Source: an uncultured Desulfovibrio sp.
GTDB lineage: Bacteria; Desulfobacterota; Desulfovibrionia; Desulfovibrionales; Desulfovibrionaceae
Length of the DNA stretch: 47,315 bases
Reading direction: 5' to 3'
NCBI GenBank assembly: GCA_937926875.1
Contig: CALBAX010000101.1
Span: forward strand, 1-47,315
Of this stretch, positions 39,797 through 47,315 are shown one piece after another (position 1 is the first letter of the stretch; every line of letters begins with the position of its first letter). Position numbers and translations under genes: made by a program. Below the pieces are notes generated by a model that was not told the origin of the DNA, searched no databases, and was given only the letters and a program-made list of their open reading frames with translations.

Positions 39797-41809
39797 ATGT
39801 TTCTGATTTTACTGGCTCTGTGTGTACTGGCGGCCAGCGCCGCCGGTCTGGGGCTGCTGGCCTTTGCCCGCCCCACGCCCGCCACGACCCGGCTGGCCGA
39901 CCTGTTCGGCCCCCTGGGGGCCGCCTGCGGCTGTGCCCTGGGCATGGCGGGCCTGTTCACGGACAGCTGGACAGGCAGCCTGCTGTGGGCCCAGGACTGG
40001 GGCCTGCCCGTGGGCAGCCTGAGTCTGGGGCTGGACGCCCTTTCCCGCGTCTTCCTGCTGCCGGTCTTCGGCCTGGGCTTCGTCTGTGCCTGTGCCGGCG
40101 GCATCTCGCTGCGCCATACCCGCGCCAGCGAACATAACCTGGCCGCCCACTGGCTCTTCTATCTGCTGCTGGTACTGGGCATGGCCACGGTCATGATGGC
40201 CCGTGACGCCGTGCTCTTCCTGCTGGCCTGGGAAGTCATGTCCCTGTCGCCCTTCTTCCTCATCGACTTCAACGACAGTGACCGCAACGTGCGCGACGCC
40301 TCATGGGTCTACCTGGTGGCCGCCCACCTGGGCGCCGTGCTGCTGCTGGCCTTCTTCGGCCTGCTCTGGCAGAACGCGGGCGACACGGCCTTTGCCGTCC
40401 TGGCCCTCAAGGAAGGCCCCGTGGTGCCGCTGGCCTCGGCCCTGTTCGTGCTGTCCCTGCTGGGCTTCGGCGCCAAGGCCGGTATAGCCCCCATGCACGT
40501 CTGGCTGCCCGAGGCCCACCCGGCCGCGCCCAGCCATATTTCGGCCCTGCTCTCCGGCGCCATGATCAACGCCGGTCTGTACGGCATCATCCGCAGCTGC
40601 GAATTCGTGGCCCCCCTGAGCGCCGCTCCGGCCTGGTGGGGCTGGCTGACCCTGTTCCTGGGTCTGGGCACGGCGCTGATGGGCATCCTCAAGGCCCTGG
40701 CCCAGAGCAACCTCAAACGCCTGCTGGCCTACTCCAGCGTGGAGAACATGGGCCTCATGCTCATGGGCGTGGGCGCCTGGCTCATCGGCAGCCACAGCGG
40801 CAACAGCTGGATCGGCACCCTGGGCCTGGCCGGCGCCATGTTCCACATGCTCAACCATTCGGCCTTCAAGGGCCTGCTCTTCCTCACCGCCGGTGAGGTG
40901 CTGCACGCCACCGGCACGGTGCGCATGGAATTGCTGGGCGGCCTGCAACAGCGCATGCCCCTGGTGGGCGCCGCCTTCGGCATCGGCGCGGTCTCCATCG
41001 CCTGCTTCCCGCCCTTCAACGGTTTTGCCGGTGAATTCGTGCTGGCCCTCTCCCTGCTGGACGGCTCCAGCCTGCCCGGCGTGGAACAGCAGCTGGGCCT
41101 GCTCATGGCGCTGGTGGTGCTGGGCCTGGTCTCCGGTCTGGCCGCCGCCACCTATGCCAAGGCCTATGGCATCACCTTCCTGGGCACGCCGCGCAGCCGC
41201 TGCGTGGAAGAGGCCCACCGCCCCCGTCCCCGTGACCTCTGGCCCCTGGCCATCCCGGCCTTCCTCTGCGTGGCCGGCGGGCTGGCCTCCGGCCACTGCT
41301 TCCGCTGGCTCATCAGCACGGTCAATGCGCCCCTGCCCGACCCGGTCGCCGGACAGCAGGTCATGCTGCGCGTGGCCGACATGCTGGGCACGGTCTCGCT
41401 GGTGGGCATGGTGCTGCTGGCCCTGGTGGCCGCGCTGTGGCTGCTGCGCAATGCCTGCGTCGCCGGCCGTCTGCGCCGTGAGGAGACCTGGGGCTGCGGC
41501 TACCAGTACGGGACCCCGCGCGTGCAGTACACGGACGCCTCCTTCTCCGAGCCGCTGGGCCGCATCTTCGGCGGCGCCATGGGCCTGAAGGTGCATCAGG
41601 AGCTGGACGCCCATTACTTCCCCGGCAAGGCATCTGTGGCCATCTCCGCCCCTGACCGTCTGCGTACGGGCCTGTTCACGCCGCTGTTCGAAGGCGTGGA
41701 AAAGCTCTGCAACATGTGCAAGATCCTGCAACACGGCAAGATCCATCTCTATATCCTTTACATCCTCGCCACCTTGGTGGCGCTGCTGGCCTGGGGGCTG
41801 CACGCATGA
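39797..41809 (+). CDS. hyfB: Hydrogenase-4 component B-like antiporter-type subunit
   Basis: A 670-residue membrane protein of the NuoL/M/N-Mrp antiporter family with some 14-16 membrane segments. The proton-channel residues are present: E146 in LLAWEVMSLSP and K227 in GFGAKAGIAPMHVWLPEAHP. The C-terminal part (CGYQYGTPRVQYTDASFSEP) is typical of HyfB/HycC. It should pump protons or sodium when the complex turns over. ATG 39797 is preferred since GGAG (39786-39789) lies 7 bases away; GTG 39791 is too close. Its stop overlaps the start of hyfC (ATGA). Confidence 0.9.
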   Translation: MFLILLALCVLAASAAGLGLLAFARPTPATTRLADLFGPLGAACGCALGMAGLFTDSWTGSLLWAQDWGLPVGSLSLGLDALSRVFLLPVFGLGFVCACAGGISLRHTRASEHNLAAHWLFYLLLVLGMATVMMARDAVLFLLAWEVMSLSPFFLIDFNDSDRNVRDASWVYLVAAHLGAVLLLAFFGLLWQNAGDTAFAVLALKEGPVVPLASALFVLSLLGFGAKAGIAPMHVWLPEAHPAAPSHISALLSGAMINAGLYGIIRSCEFVAPLSAAPAWWGWLTLFLGLGTALMGILKALAQSNLKRLLAYSSVENMGLMLMGVGAWLIGSHSGNSWIGTLGLAGAMFHMLNHSAFKGLLFLTAGEVLHATGTVRMELLGGLQQRMPLVGAAFGIGAVSIACFPPFNGFAGEFVLALSLLDGSSLPGVEQQLGLLMALVVLGLVSGLAAATYAKAYGITFLGTPRSRCVEEAHRPRPRDLWPLAIPAFLCVAGGLASGHCFRWLISTVNAPLPDPVAGQQVMLRVADMLGTVSLVGMVLLALVAALWLLRNACVAGRLRREETWGCGYQYGTPRVQYTDASFSEPLGRIFGGAMGLKVHQELDAHYFPGKASVAISAPDRLRTGLFTPLFEGVEKLCNMCKILQHGKIHLYILYILATLVALLAWGLHA

Positions 41810-42738
41810 GCGATCTCGCCTTCTACTGTTTCCAGTATGCGCTGGCCCTGCTGCTGGCGCCGCTGCTGCCGGGCATCATAGCCCGTATCAAGGCCAAGGT
41901 GGCAGGCAGGCACGGCAAGCCTGTGCTGCAATTGTATTTCGACATCTTCAAGGGCCTGCGCAAGGGCGAGGTCATCAGCCAGGTGACCACGCCTGTCTTC
42001 ACCCTGGGCCCGGTGGTGGGCCTGGCCACGGTGCTTTGCGCCCTTGCCCTGCTGCCCCTGGGCGGCATGGCCTCGCCGCTGCGTTTTTCCGGCGACTTTT
42101 TGCTGGCCGCCTACCTGCTGGGGCTGGGCCGCTTTTTGACCATGCTGGCCGCCCTGGACACGGGCTCCTCCTTTGAGGGCATGGGCGCCAGCCGCGAGGC
42201 CGCCTTCTCGGCCCTGTCCGAGCCGGTGCTCTTCCTCTGCCTGCTGACCCTGGTGGGCGTGGGTTCCGCCCTGGGCATGCACGATGCGCTTTCCCTGTCC
42301 GGCATGCTGGGCGGCCGCCCCGCCCACGAATGGCTGCTGGGACGCGCCGAACTGCTGCTGGTGCCGGTGGTCTTCTTCGTGCTGCTGCTGGTGGAGAACA
42401 GCCGCATCCCCGTGGATGACCCCACCACCCATCTGGAACTGACCATGATCCACGAGGTCATGATCCTGGACCACTCCGGCCCCAGCCTCTCCTTCATCGA
42501 GTACGGCGCGGCCCTCAAGCTGTGGTTCTTCGCGGCCCTGCCCGCGGGCATCCTGGTGCCCGACCTGCCCCTGTGGCAGCAAAGCCTGTGCTGGCTGGCC
42601 TGCATCTTCGCCGTGGCCGTGCTGGTGGGCATCGTGGAATCCGTCATGGCCCGTCTGCGCATGCAGAAGGTGCCCGTGCTGCTGGGCGGCGCGGCCGTGC
42701 TTTCGGCCCTGGCCCTGATCCTGACCCAGGTGAGGTAA
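41806..42738 (+). CDS. hyfC: Hydrogenase-4 component C-like membrane subunit (NuoH family)
   Basis: A 310-residue integral membrane protein related to HyfC, HycD, EchB and NuoH, which joins the hydrophilic redox module to the membrane arm. Family segments are GIIARIKAKVAGRHGKPVLQ (about 24-43), GSSFEGMGASREAAFSAL and VENSRIPVDDPTTHLELTMIHEVM, with the charged residues expected at the entry of the proton path. It starts at the ATGA overlap with hyfB and ends 3 bases before hyfE. Confidence 0.92.
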   Translation: MSDLAFYCFQYALALLLAPLLPGIIARIKAKVAGRHGKPVLQLYFDIFKGLRKGEVISQVTTPVFTLGPVVGLATVLCALALLPLGGMASPLRFSGDFLLAAYLLGLGRFLTMLAALDTGSSFEGMGASREAAFSALSEPVLFLCLLTLVGVGSALGMHDALSLSGMLGGRPAHEWLLGRAELLLVPVVFFVLLLVENSRIPVDDPTTHLELTMIHEVMILDHSGPSLSFIEYGAALKLWFFAALPAGILVPDLPLWQQSLCWLACIFAVAVLVGIVESVMARLRMQKVPVLLGGAAVLSALALILTQVR

Positions 42739-42741
42739 ATC

Positions 42742-43362
42742 ATGAGCGCCCTTTTCCAGTTCTTCCTTTTCCTGCTGACGCTCAACAACCTGGCCCTGCT
42801 GGGCATGGGGCGTTTGCGCACGCTCATCAATCTGGTGACCGCGCAGGGCATCCTGCTGGACGGCCTGCTGCTCATGCATGACCATGCCCTGCTGGCCGCG
42901 GCCGTGCTGCTCATCAAGGGCGGCCTGCTGCCCTGGCTGCTGCACCGTACCCGGCGCCAGATCGGCGCCGACCCGCACATCAAGCCCCGTCTGGGCTTTG
43001 GCCTGGCCGTGCTCACCGGTCTGGCCTGTCTGGTCTTCTCGCTCTGGCTGGAAGGCCGCCTGCCCATGACGCCCGGCCTCTTCCCGCCCCTGCTCCTGCC
43101 CGCCGGCCTGACCACGCTGTTTTGCGGCCTGCTGCTGGTGGTGGGCCGTGCCACGGCGCTTTCGCAGGTCATGGGCTATCTGGTGGCCGAAAACGGCATC
43201 TTCCTGCTGGGCATCCCGCTCATGACGGCCGGTGCCGTCTGGTTCGAGCTGACCCTGCTGCTGGACATCTTCGTGGCGGTCTTCGTCATGGGCATCGCCA
43301 TCAACCACATCAGCCACACGTTCGAATCCATCGACGTGGGCTTCCACGACCTGCGCGACTAG
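42742..43362 (+). CDS. hyfE: Hydrogenase-4 component E-like membrane subunit
   Basis: A 206-residue membrane protein with about six hydrophobic helices. HyfE corresponds to a NuoK-like part of the membrane arm; the buried acid in LVAENGIFLLGIP and the charged VNLVTAQG-type early helices (INLVTAQGILLDGLL) fit this. The C terminus HTFESIDVGFHDLRD is soluble. It sits between hyfC and hyfF with short gaps, and the order matches E. coli hyf without hyfD. Confidence 0.88.
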   Translation: MSALFQFFLFLLTLNNLALLGMGRLRTLINLVTAQGILLDGLLLMHDHALLAAAVLLIKGGLLPWLLHRTRRQIGADPHIKPRLGFGLAVLTGLACLVFSLWLEGRLPMTPGLFPPLLLPAGLTTLFCGLLLVVGRATALSQVMGYLVAENGIFLLGIPLMTAGAVWFELTLLLDIFVAVFVMGIAINHISHTFESIDVGFHDLRD

Positions 43363-43371
43363 GGGGCGACC

Positions 43372-44907
43372 ATGCTGGAATGTCTGCTGTTTGCGCCCCT
43401 GTGCGCCGGACTGCTCATGCTGCTGCTGGGCAACACCACCGTCTGCCGCGGCCTGCTCGTGCTCACGGCCGTGCTGCACACGGCCCTTTCCGTCAAACTG
43501 GCTGCCGACGTGAGCGGCGGCCTGCATCCGCAGGCCCTGGCCGGCCTGCTGGCGCCTGACGCGCTGGGCACGCTCTTCCTCGTGCTGGCCAGCGTGCTCT
43601 TCCTGGTGGCCTCGGTCTACGGCGTGGGCTACCTGCGTGACGAGGCCCTGATCACCGAGCGCACCAGCATCCTGGACGGCCGGGCCTTCACCAACGCCCC
43701 GGAACGCCGTTTCACGGCCTGCCTGTGCTTCTTCCTCTCGGCCATGACGCTGGTCACCACCACGCGTCATCTGGGCGCCCTGTGGGTGGGCATCGAGATC
43801 ACCACCCTGTCCAGCGCGCCCCTGATCTACTTCCACCGCCACAAGCAGTCGCTGGAAGCCACCTGGAAGTACCTCATCATCTGTTCCGTGGGCATCGCCC
43901 TGGCCCTGCTGGGCAACATCCTGCTTTCCGTGGCATTCTATGAGCCCGGCCTGCCGCCGGTGGAGAGCATGGACCAGGTGGAGGCCTTCCGCCATCTGGC
44001 CCTGCAGCGCGCCGATGCGCTGGCCGTGCTGGACGCGCCCCAGAGCGCGGCCACCTACCTGCCCTGGCTCAAGGCGGCCTTCATCTTCCTGCTGGTGGGC
44101 TACGGCACCAAGATGGGCCTGGCGCCCCTGCACAACTGGCTGCCCGACGCCCACAGCCAGGCCCCCTCGCTGGTCTCGGCCCTGCTGTCCGGCGCCCTGC
44201 TCAACTGCGCCTTCCTGGGCATCCTGCGCGGGCACCAGATCATGCTGGGGGCGGGCCTGGGAGAATTCAGCGGCACGCTGCTGGTCTTCTTCGGCCTGGT
44301 CTCCATGTTCGTGGCTGCCATCTTCATCGTGGGACAGGGCCACTACAAGCGCATGCTGGCCTACTCCAGCGTGGAGCATATGGGCATCCTGGCCCTGGCC
44401 GTGGGCCTGGGCGGCGCCGCGGCCTTCGGCGGCATGCTGCACGCCATGTGCCATTCGCTGACCAAGTGCATGCTCTTCCTGCTGGCCGGCAACATCCTGG
44501 CCCGTTACCACACCTATTCCAGCTACGACGTGCACGGCCTGCGCTGGACCATGCCCGTCACCGGCGCCCTGTGGATGGGCGGTTTCCTGGCCATCGTGGG
44601 TTCGCCGCCGTTCGGCCTGTTCGTCAGCGAGTTCCTGATCCTCAAGGGCATCCTGCAGCAGGGCCAGTGGCTGGTGGCCGCCCTGTACATGCTGGCCCTG
44701 GCCATCATCTTCGTGGGCATGTCCGTGGCCGTGCTGCGCATGTTCCAGGGCACCCGCCCCACCGACATGCCCGAGTGCCCGCGTGAGTCCGCCCTGAGCG
44801 TGCTGCCGCCCCTGGCCCTGGGCCTGTGCGTGCTGCTGCTGGGTTTCTGGATGCCCGACGGCGTCGAAAAGCTGCTGCGCGCCAGCGCGGCCCTCATTGG
44901 AGGCTAG
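43372..44907 (+). CDS. hyfF: Hydrogenase-4 component F-like antiporter-type subunit
   Basis: A 511-residue antiporter-family subunit (NuoN/M type) with E142 in WVGIEITTLSS and K247 in GYGTKMGLAPLHNWLPDAH, the pair required for ion transfer in this family. GHYKRMLAYSSVEHMGILALA is also typical. It is the second pump module of the complex besides HyfB. ATG 43372 follows GGGGCGACC, a fair ribosome-binding site, and the stop is 3 bases before the large-subunit gene. Confidence 0.92.
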   Translation: MLECLLFAPLCAGLLMLLLGNTTVCRGLLVLTAVLHTALSVKLAADVSGGLHPQALAGLLAPDALGTLFLVLASVLFLVASVYGVGYLRDEALITERTSILDGRAFTNAPERRFTACLCFFLSAMTLVTTTRHLGALWVGIEITTLSSAPLIYFHRHKQSLEATWKYLIICSVGIALALLGNILLSVAFYEPGLPPVESMDQVEAFRHLALQRADALAVLDAPQSAATYLPWLKAAFIFLLVGYGTKMGLAPLHNWLPDAHSQAPSLVSALLSGALLNCAFLGILRGHQIMLGAGLGEFSGTLLVFFGLVSMFVAAIFIVGQGHYKRMLAYSSVEHMGILALAVGLGGAAAFGGMLHAMCHSLTKCMLFLLAGNILARYHTYSSYDVHGLRWTMPVTGALWMGGFLAIVGSPPFGLFVSEFLILKGILQQGQWLVAALYMLALAIIFVGMSVAVLRMFQGTRPTDMPECPRESALSVLPPLALGLCVLLLGFWMPDGVEKLLRASAALIGG

Positions 44908-44910
44908 ACC

Positions 44911-46473
44911 ATGCGTTTCTCCTATGCTTCCCCGGCCAGACTGGCCGACATCCCCTGTCTTGACGCGGCCTCCCTGCGGGCCGCCATCCTGACGCAGGCG
45001 GCGCACGGCTGGCGCGTGCTGGCCTTCTTTGGCCTGCCCCGGGCCCTGTACGCCCAGGGCGAACTGGCGCTGGTGGCGGGCAATACGGCCGCTGCCGGTC
45101 TGTGCTGCGTCATGGCCCATGACCAGCAGCAGGAACTGTGGGCCTCCCGCTGCCTGCCGCTGGGGCGCTACGCGTCCATGAGCCTGGAATGCCCCCAGCT
45201 CCAGCGCTTCGAGCGTGAGGTCCACGAGGCCTGGGGCATCGTGCCCGAGGGTCACCCCTGGCTCAAGCCCGTGCGCTACACTACGCCCGCCTCGGGTGCG
45301 GAGCGTCCCGGCCCGGCCCAGTGCGACCACTACCGCGTGGAAGGCGGCCAGATCCACGAAGTGGCCGTGGGCCCCGTGCATGCGGGCATCATCGAGCCCG
45401 GTCACTTCCGCTTCCAGTGCTACGGCGAAAACGTGCTCAATCTGGAGATCAGCCTGGGCTTCCAGCACCGCGGCGTGGAAAAGATGCTGGCCGGCGGCCC
45501 GTACCTGCGTGATGCCGCGCTCATGGAATGCGTGGCCGGGGATACCAGCGTGGGCCACTGCACGGCCTACAGCGTGGTGCTGGAACGTCTGGCGGGCGTC
45601 AGCGTACCGCTGCGTGCCCAGCTGCTGCGGCGCATGGGCCTGGAGTTCGAACGCCTGGCCAACCACACCGGCGACCTGGGCGCCATCGCGGGCGATACGG
45701 GCTTTTTGCCCACCTCGTCCTGGAATGGCCGCATCCGCGGCGACTTCCTCAACATGACCGCCGAGATCTGCGGCAACCGCTTCGGGCGCGGCCTGGTCTG
45801 CCCCGGCGGCGTCAACTGGGACCTGGACCCCGCTGCCTGCCGCGGCCTGCTGGACCGCCTGCGTGCGGGCTGGCGTGACGTCAAGGGCGCCGTGGACGTG
45901 ATGTTCGCCTCGCCCAGCGTGCTGGACCGTCTGACCGGCACGGGCTGTGTCAGCCTGCGCACCGCCGAGGACTTCGGCATGGTGGGCGTGGCCGCGCGTG
46001 CCTGCGGCCTGCCGCGCGATGCCCGGCGCCATGCGCCCCTTTCCCGCCTGCCGCTGGAAGATACCGGCATCCGCACCGCCCAGGGCGGCGACGTGCTGGG
46101 CCGCGCCACGGTGCGCCGCCTGGAAGTGGCCGACTCCGTGCGCCTGGTGGAGGCCGACCTCCAGCATCTGGCCCGTCTGGGCGAGGAGGAAAAGCTCAAC
46201 GAAGGCGAGAGCGATACCGCCCTTTGGCGTGCGCCCATGCCCGATACCCTGCCCGGCGGCATGCTGGCCGTGGCCCAGGTGGAAGGCTGGCGCGGCGAAC
46301 TGTGCCATGTGGCCGTCACGGATGCGGAAGGCCGTTTCGGCGTCTACAAGATCTACGATCCTTCGTGGCATAACTGGAGCGGTCTGGAGATGGCCCTGCG
46401 CGGCGAACAGATCTCCGACTTCCCGCTCTGCAACAAGAGCTTCAACCTTTCCTATTGCGGCCACGACCTGTAG
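44911..46473 (+). CDS. Ehr-type large subunit (HyfG/NuoCD-like) lacking Ni-Fe ligand cysteines
   Basis: A 520-residue fusion of a NuoC-like domain (about 1-125) and a large-subunit domain (GPVHAGIIEPGHFRFQCYGEN, QHRGVEKMLAG). Group 4 hydrogenases have CxxC at both ends of this domain. Here the first site reads CVAGDTSVGHC (207-217) and the C terminus ends NLSYCGHDL (C516, with S and G at the ligand positions), so neither CxxC pair remains. It also has no C-terminal maturation extension. This is the pattern of energy-converting hydrogenase-related (Ehr) complexes, so H2 chemistry is unlikely. Its electron partner is unknown. It follows hyfF by 3 bases. Confidence 0.85.
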   Translation: MRFSYASPARLADIPCLDAASLRAAILTQAAHGWRVLAFFGLPRALYAQGELALVAGNTAAAGLCCVMAHDQQQELWASRCLPLGRYASMSLECPQLQRFEREVHEAWGIVPEGHPWLKPVRYTTPASGAERPGPAQCDHYRVEGGQIHEVAVGPVHAGIIEPGHFRFQCYGENVLNLEISLGFQHRGVEKMLAGGPYLRDAALMECVAGDTSVGHCTAYSVVLERLAGVSVPLRAQLLRRMGLEFERLANHTGDLGAIAGDTGFLPTSSWNGRIRGDFLNMTAEICGNRFGRGLVCPGGVNWDLDPAACRGLLDRLRAGWRDVKGAVDVMFASPSVLDRLTGTGCVSLRTAEDFGMVGVAARACGLPRDARRHAPLSRLPLEDTGIRTAQGGDVLGRATVRRLEVADSVRLVEADLQHLARLGEEEKLNEGESDTALWRAPMPDTLPGGMLAVAQVEGWRGELCHVAVTDAEGRFGVYKIYDPSWHNWSGLEMALRGEQISDFPLCNKSFNLSYCGHDL

Positions 46474-46487
46474 GCAGGAGGACTGAC

Positions 46488-47285
46488 ATGCTGGACATCT
46501 TCAAGGAACGCCTGCACCAGAAATACAGGACGCTGGATTTCCCCCGCAAGGCGCCGGGCCTCTCGCCCCGCTACATGGGCCGCCCCGAGATCGCGGCCGG
46601 GGACTGCGGCTCCTGCCGCGCCTGCCTCGACGTCTGCCCCACCGGGGCCCTGCGCAAGCTCTCGCCCGCCGAGCCCGGCCCCGCCGGCGAGACCGGCGGC
46701 ATCGCCCTGGACATGGGGCGCTGCCTGTTCTGCGGTGCCTGTGCCCGTGCCTGTACCGCGGCACGCGGTGAGGGCCTGATCCGTTTCACCAAGGACTACC
46801 GCGTGGCCGCCTTTGCCCGTGAGGACCTCATCGTCACGGCCCAGCCCCGCCCCCTGCACAAGCCCAGGGCCTGCAACGGCCTGTTCTCCCGCTCGCTCAA
46901 GCTGCGCGAGATCAGCGCCGCCGGCTGCAATGCCTGTGAAGCCGATACCAACGTGCTGGGCACCCTGGTCTACGACCTGGGCAAGTTCGGCATCAGCTTC
47001 GTGGCCTCGCCCCGTCATGCCGACGGCATCCTGGTCACCGGTCCCGTGAGCCGCAACATGCGCGAAGCCGTGCTGGCCACCTGGGCAGCCGTGCCCGAGC
47101 CGCGCATCGCCATCGCCGTGGGCTCCTGCGCCATCTCCGGCGGCCTTTTCGCCGGCAGCGGCGAATGCTGCGGCGGTCTGCCGCCCCTGTGCGACGTGCA
47201 GCTCTTCGTGCCCGGCTGCCCGCCCAGCCCCTGGAGCATCCTCGACGGCCTGCTGCGTCTGAAGTCGGAAAAAGACGTGCTGTAA
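46488..47285 (+). CDS. Fused ferredoxin (HyfH-like) and small subunit (HyfI/NuoB-like)
   Basis: A 265-residue protein. The N half holds two [4Fe-4S] motifs, C40-C43-C46-C50 and C79-C82-C85-C89. The C half is the hydrogenase small-subunit/NuoB type, with C147 and C150 (GCNACEAD), C214 (VGSCAISGG) and C244 (VPGCPPSP) for the proximal cluster. In E. coli these are two proteins, HyfH and HyfI; here they are one chain that would carry electrons through three clusters to the large subunit. ATG 46488 follows AGGAGGA. It closes the operon, and a palindromic repeat starts just after it. Confidence 0.88.
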   Translation: MLDIFKERLHQKYRTLDFPRKAPGLSPRYMGRPEIAAGDCGSCRACLDVCPTGALRKLSPAEPGPAGETGGIALDMGRCLFCGACARACTAARGEGLIRFTKDYRVAAFAREDLIVTAQPRPLHKPRACNGLFSRSLKLREISAAGCNACEADTNVLGTLVYDLGKFGISFVASPRHADGILVTGPVSRNMREAVLATWAAVPEPRIAIAVGSCAISGGLFAGSGECCGGLPPLCDVQLFVPGCPPSPWSILDGLLRLKSEKDVL

Positions 47286-47296
47286 GAATGACATAT

Positions 47297-47315
47297 GAGG
47301 GGAGGGGGCCCCCCT
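47297..47315. repeat. Start of another GC-rich palindromic repeat (copy E, cut by window end)
   Basis: GAGGGGAGGGGGCCCCCCT begins 11 bases past the last stop codon and resembles the arms of copies B, C and D. Only this edge is visible. Confidence 0.45.

Noticed and set aside
41758..46464. Very long open frame (over 1500 codons) on the minus strand across the hydrogenase-like genes
   Set aside because: It is antisense to five well-supported genes, is rich in Q, H, G and A, lacks any domain, and is a by-product of GC-rich third positions. Similar antisense frames over thrS, pheT, tkt and nrdJ were rejected for the same reason.
44911..46473. Active [NiFe] hydrogenase large subunit
   Set aside because: The operon order suggests it, but both CxxC ligand pairs are missing, so I describe it as Ehr-type.

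Overview
The window looks like part of the chromosome of a Desulfovibrio-type sulfate reducer (Desulfovibrionaceae). This rests on high-GC coding DNA, a C_GCAxxG_C_C redox protein beside a cysteine-bearing PadR regulator and a radical SAM enzyme, a stand-alone IMP cyclohydrolase, an adenosylcobalamin-dependent ribonucleotide reductase, TrmFO, and an Ehr/Hyf-type membrane complex. This is inference from gene content; no rRNA is present. I see no prophage, insertion sequence or CRISPR array.

Layout. 1-1529: a divergent unit with a radical SAM protein (partial) on the minus strand and PadR plus C_GCAxxG_C_C protein on the plus strand, separated by a near-consensus sigma70 promoter whose -10 lies in a dyad. 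1756-4077 (minus): a TraR/DksA-like zinc finger, argD and dut. 4915-6252: trmFO, then tRNA-Val(GAC). 6718-17642: a translation cluster, thrS-infC-rpmI-rplT-pheS-(secreted protein)-pheT, continuing into merR-rpe-tkt. 18121-19293: pgk. 19654-24964: a methyltransferase, a divergent FliM-like protein without its C-terminal SpoA domain, a corrinoid-reductive-activator-like ASKHA protein, and an Rsm22/METTL17-like protein with arginine-rich tails. 25757-28784: nrdJ and a YdjM-like membrane protein. 29189-33281: an amino-acid racemase and exonuclease III (minus), then IMP cyclohydrolase and HflX (plus). 33546-39464: a lipoprotein (minus), a CDP-6-deoxyhexose trio (rfbF, rfbG, RmlC-like), TatD (minus) and UDP-glucuronate decarboxylase. 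39797-47285: a six-gene operon related to hydrogenase-4.

How the genes fit together. The thrS-pheT block joins two tRNA synthetases with IF3, L35 and L20, as in many bacteria, but with several intrinsic terminators inside it that could act as attenuators. rpe and tkt (pentose phosphate) and pgk (glycolysis) follow. rfbF/rfbG/RmlC-like and the UDP-glucuronate decarboxylase supply sugar nucleotides for surface polysaccharide. The last operon encodes two antiporter-like subunits (HyfB, HyfF), HyfC, HyfE, a large subunit without the CxxC nickel-ligand motifs, and a fused ferredoxin/small subunit. It should be a proton- or sodium-translocating redox complex rather than a hydrogenase.

The points most worth a second look are the cysteine-free Ehr-like large subunit with its fused electron-transfer subunit and the 18-bp palindrome upstream; the absence of a canonical start codon for HflX; a terminator 40 bases before thrS that leaves no room for a promoter; the FliM-like protein lacking SpoA; the Fe-S Rsm22-like protein with R/D-rich tails; and a family of GC-rich palindromic repeats in the intergenic spacers.
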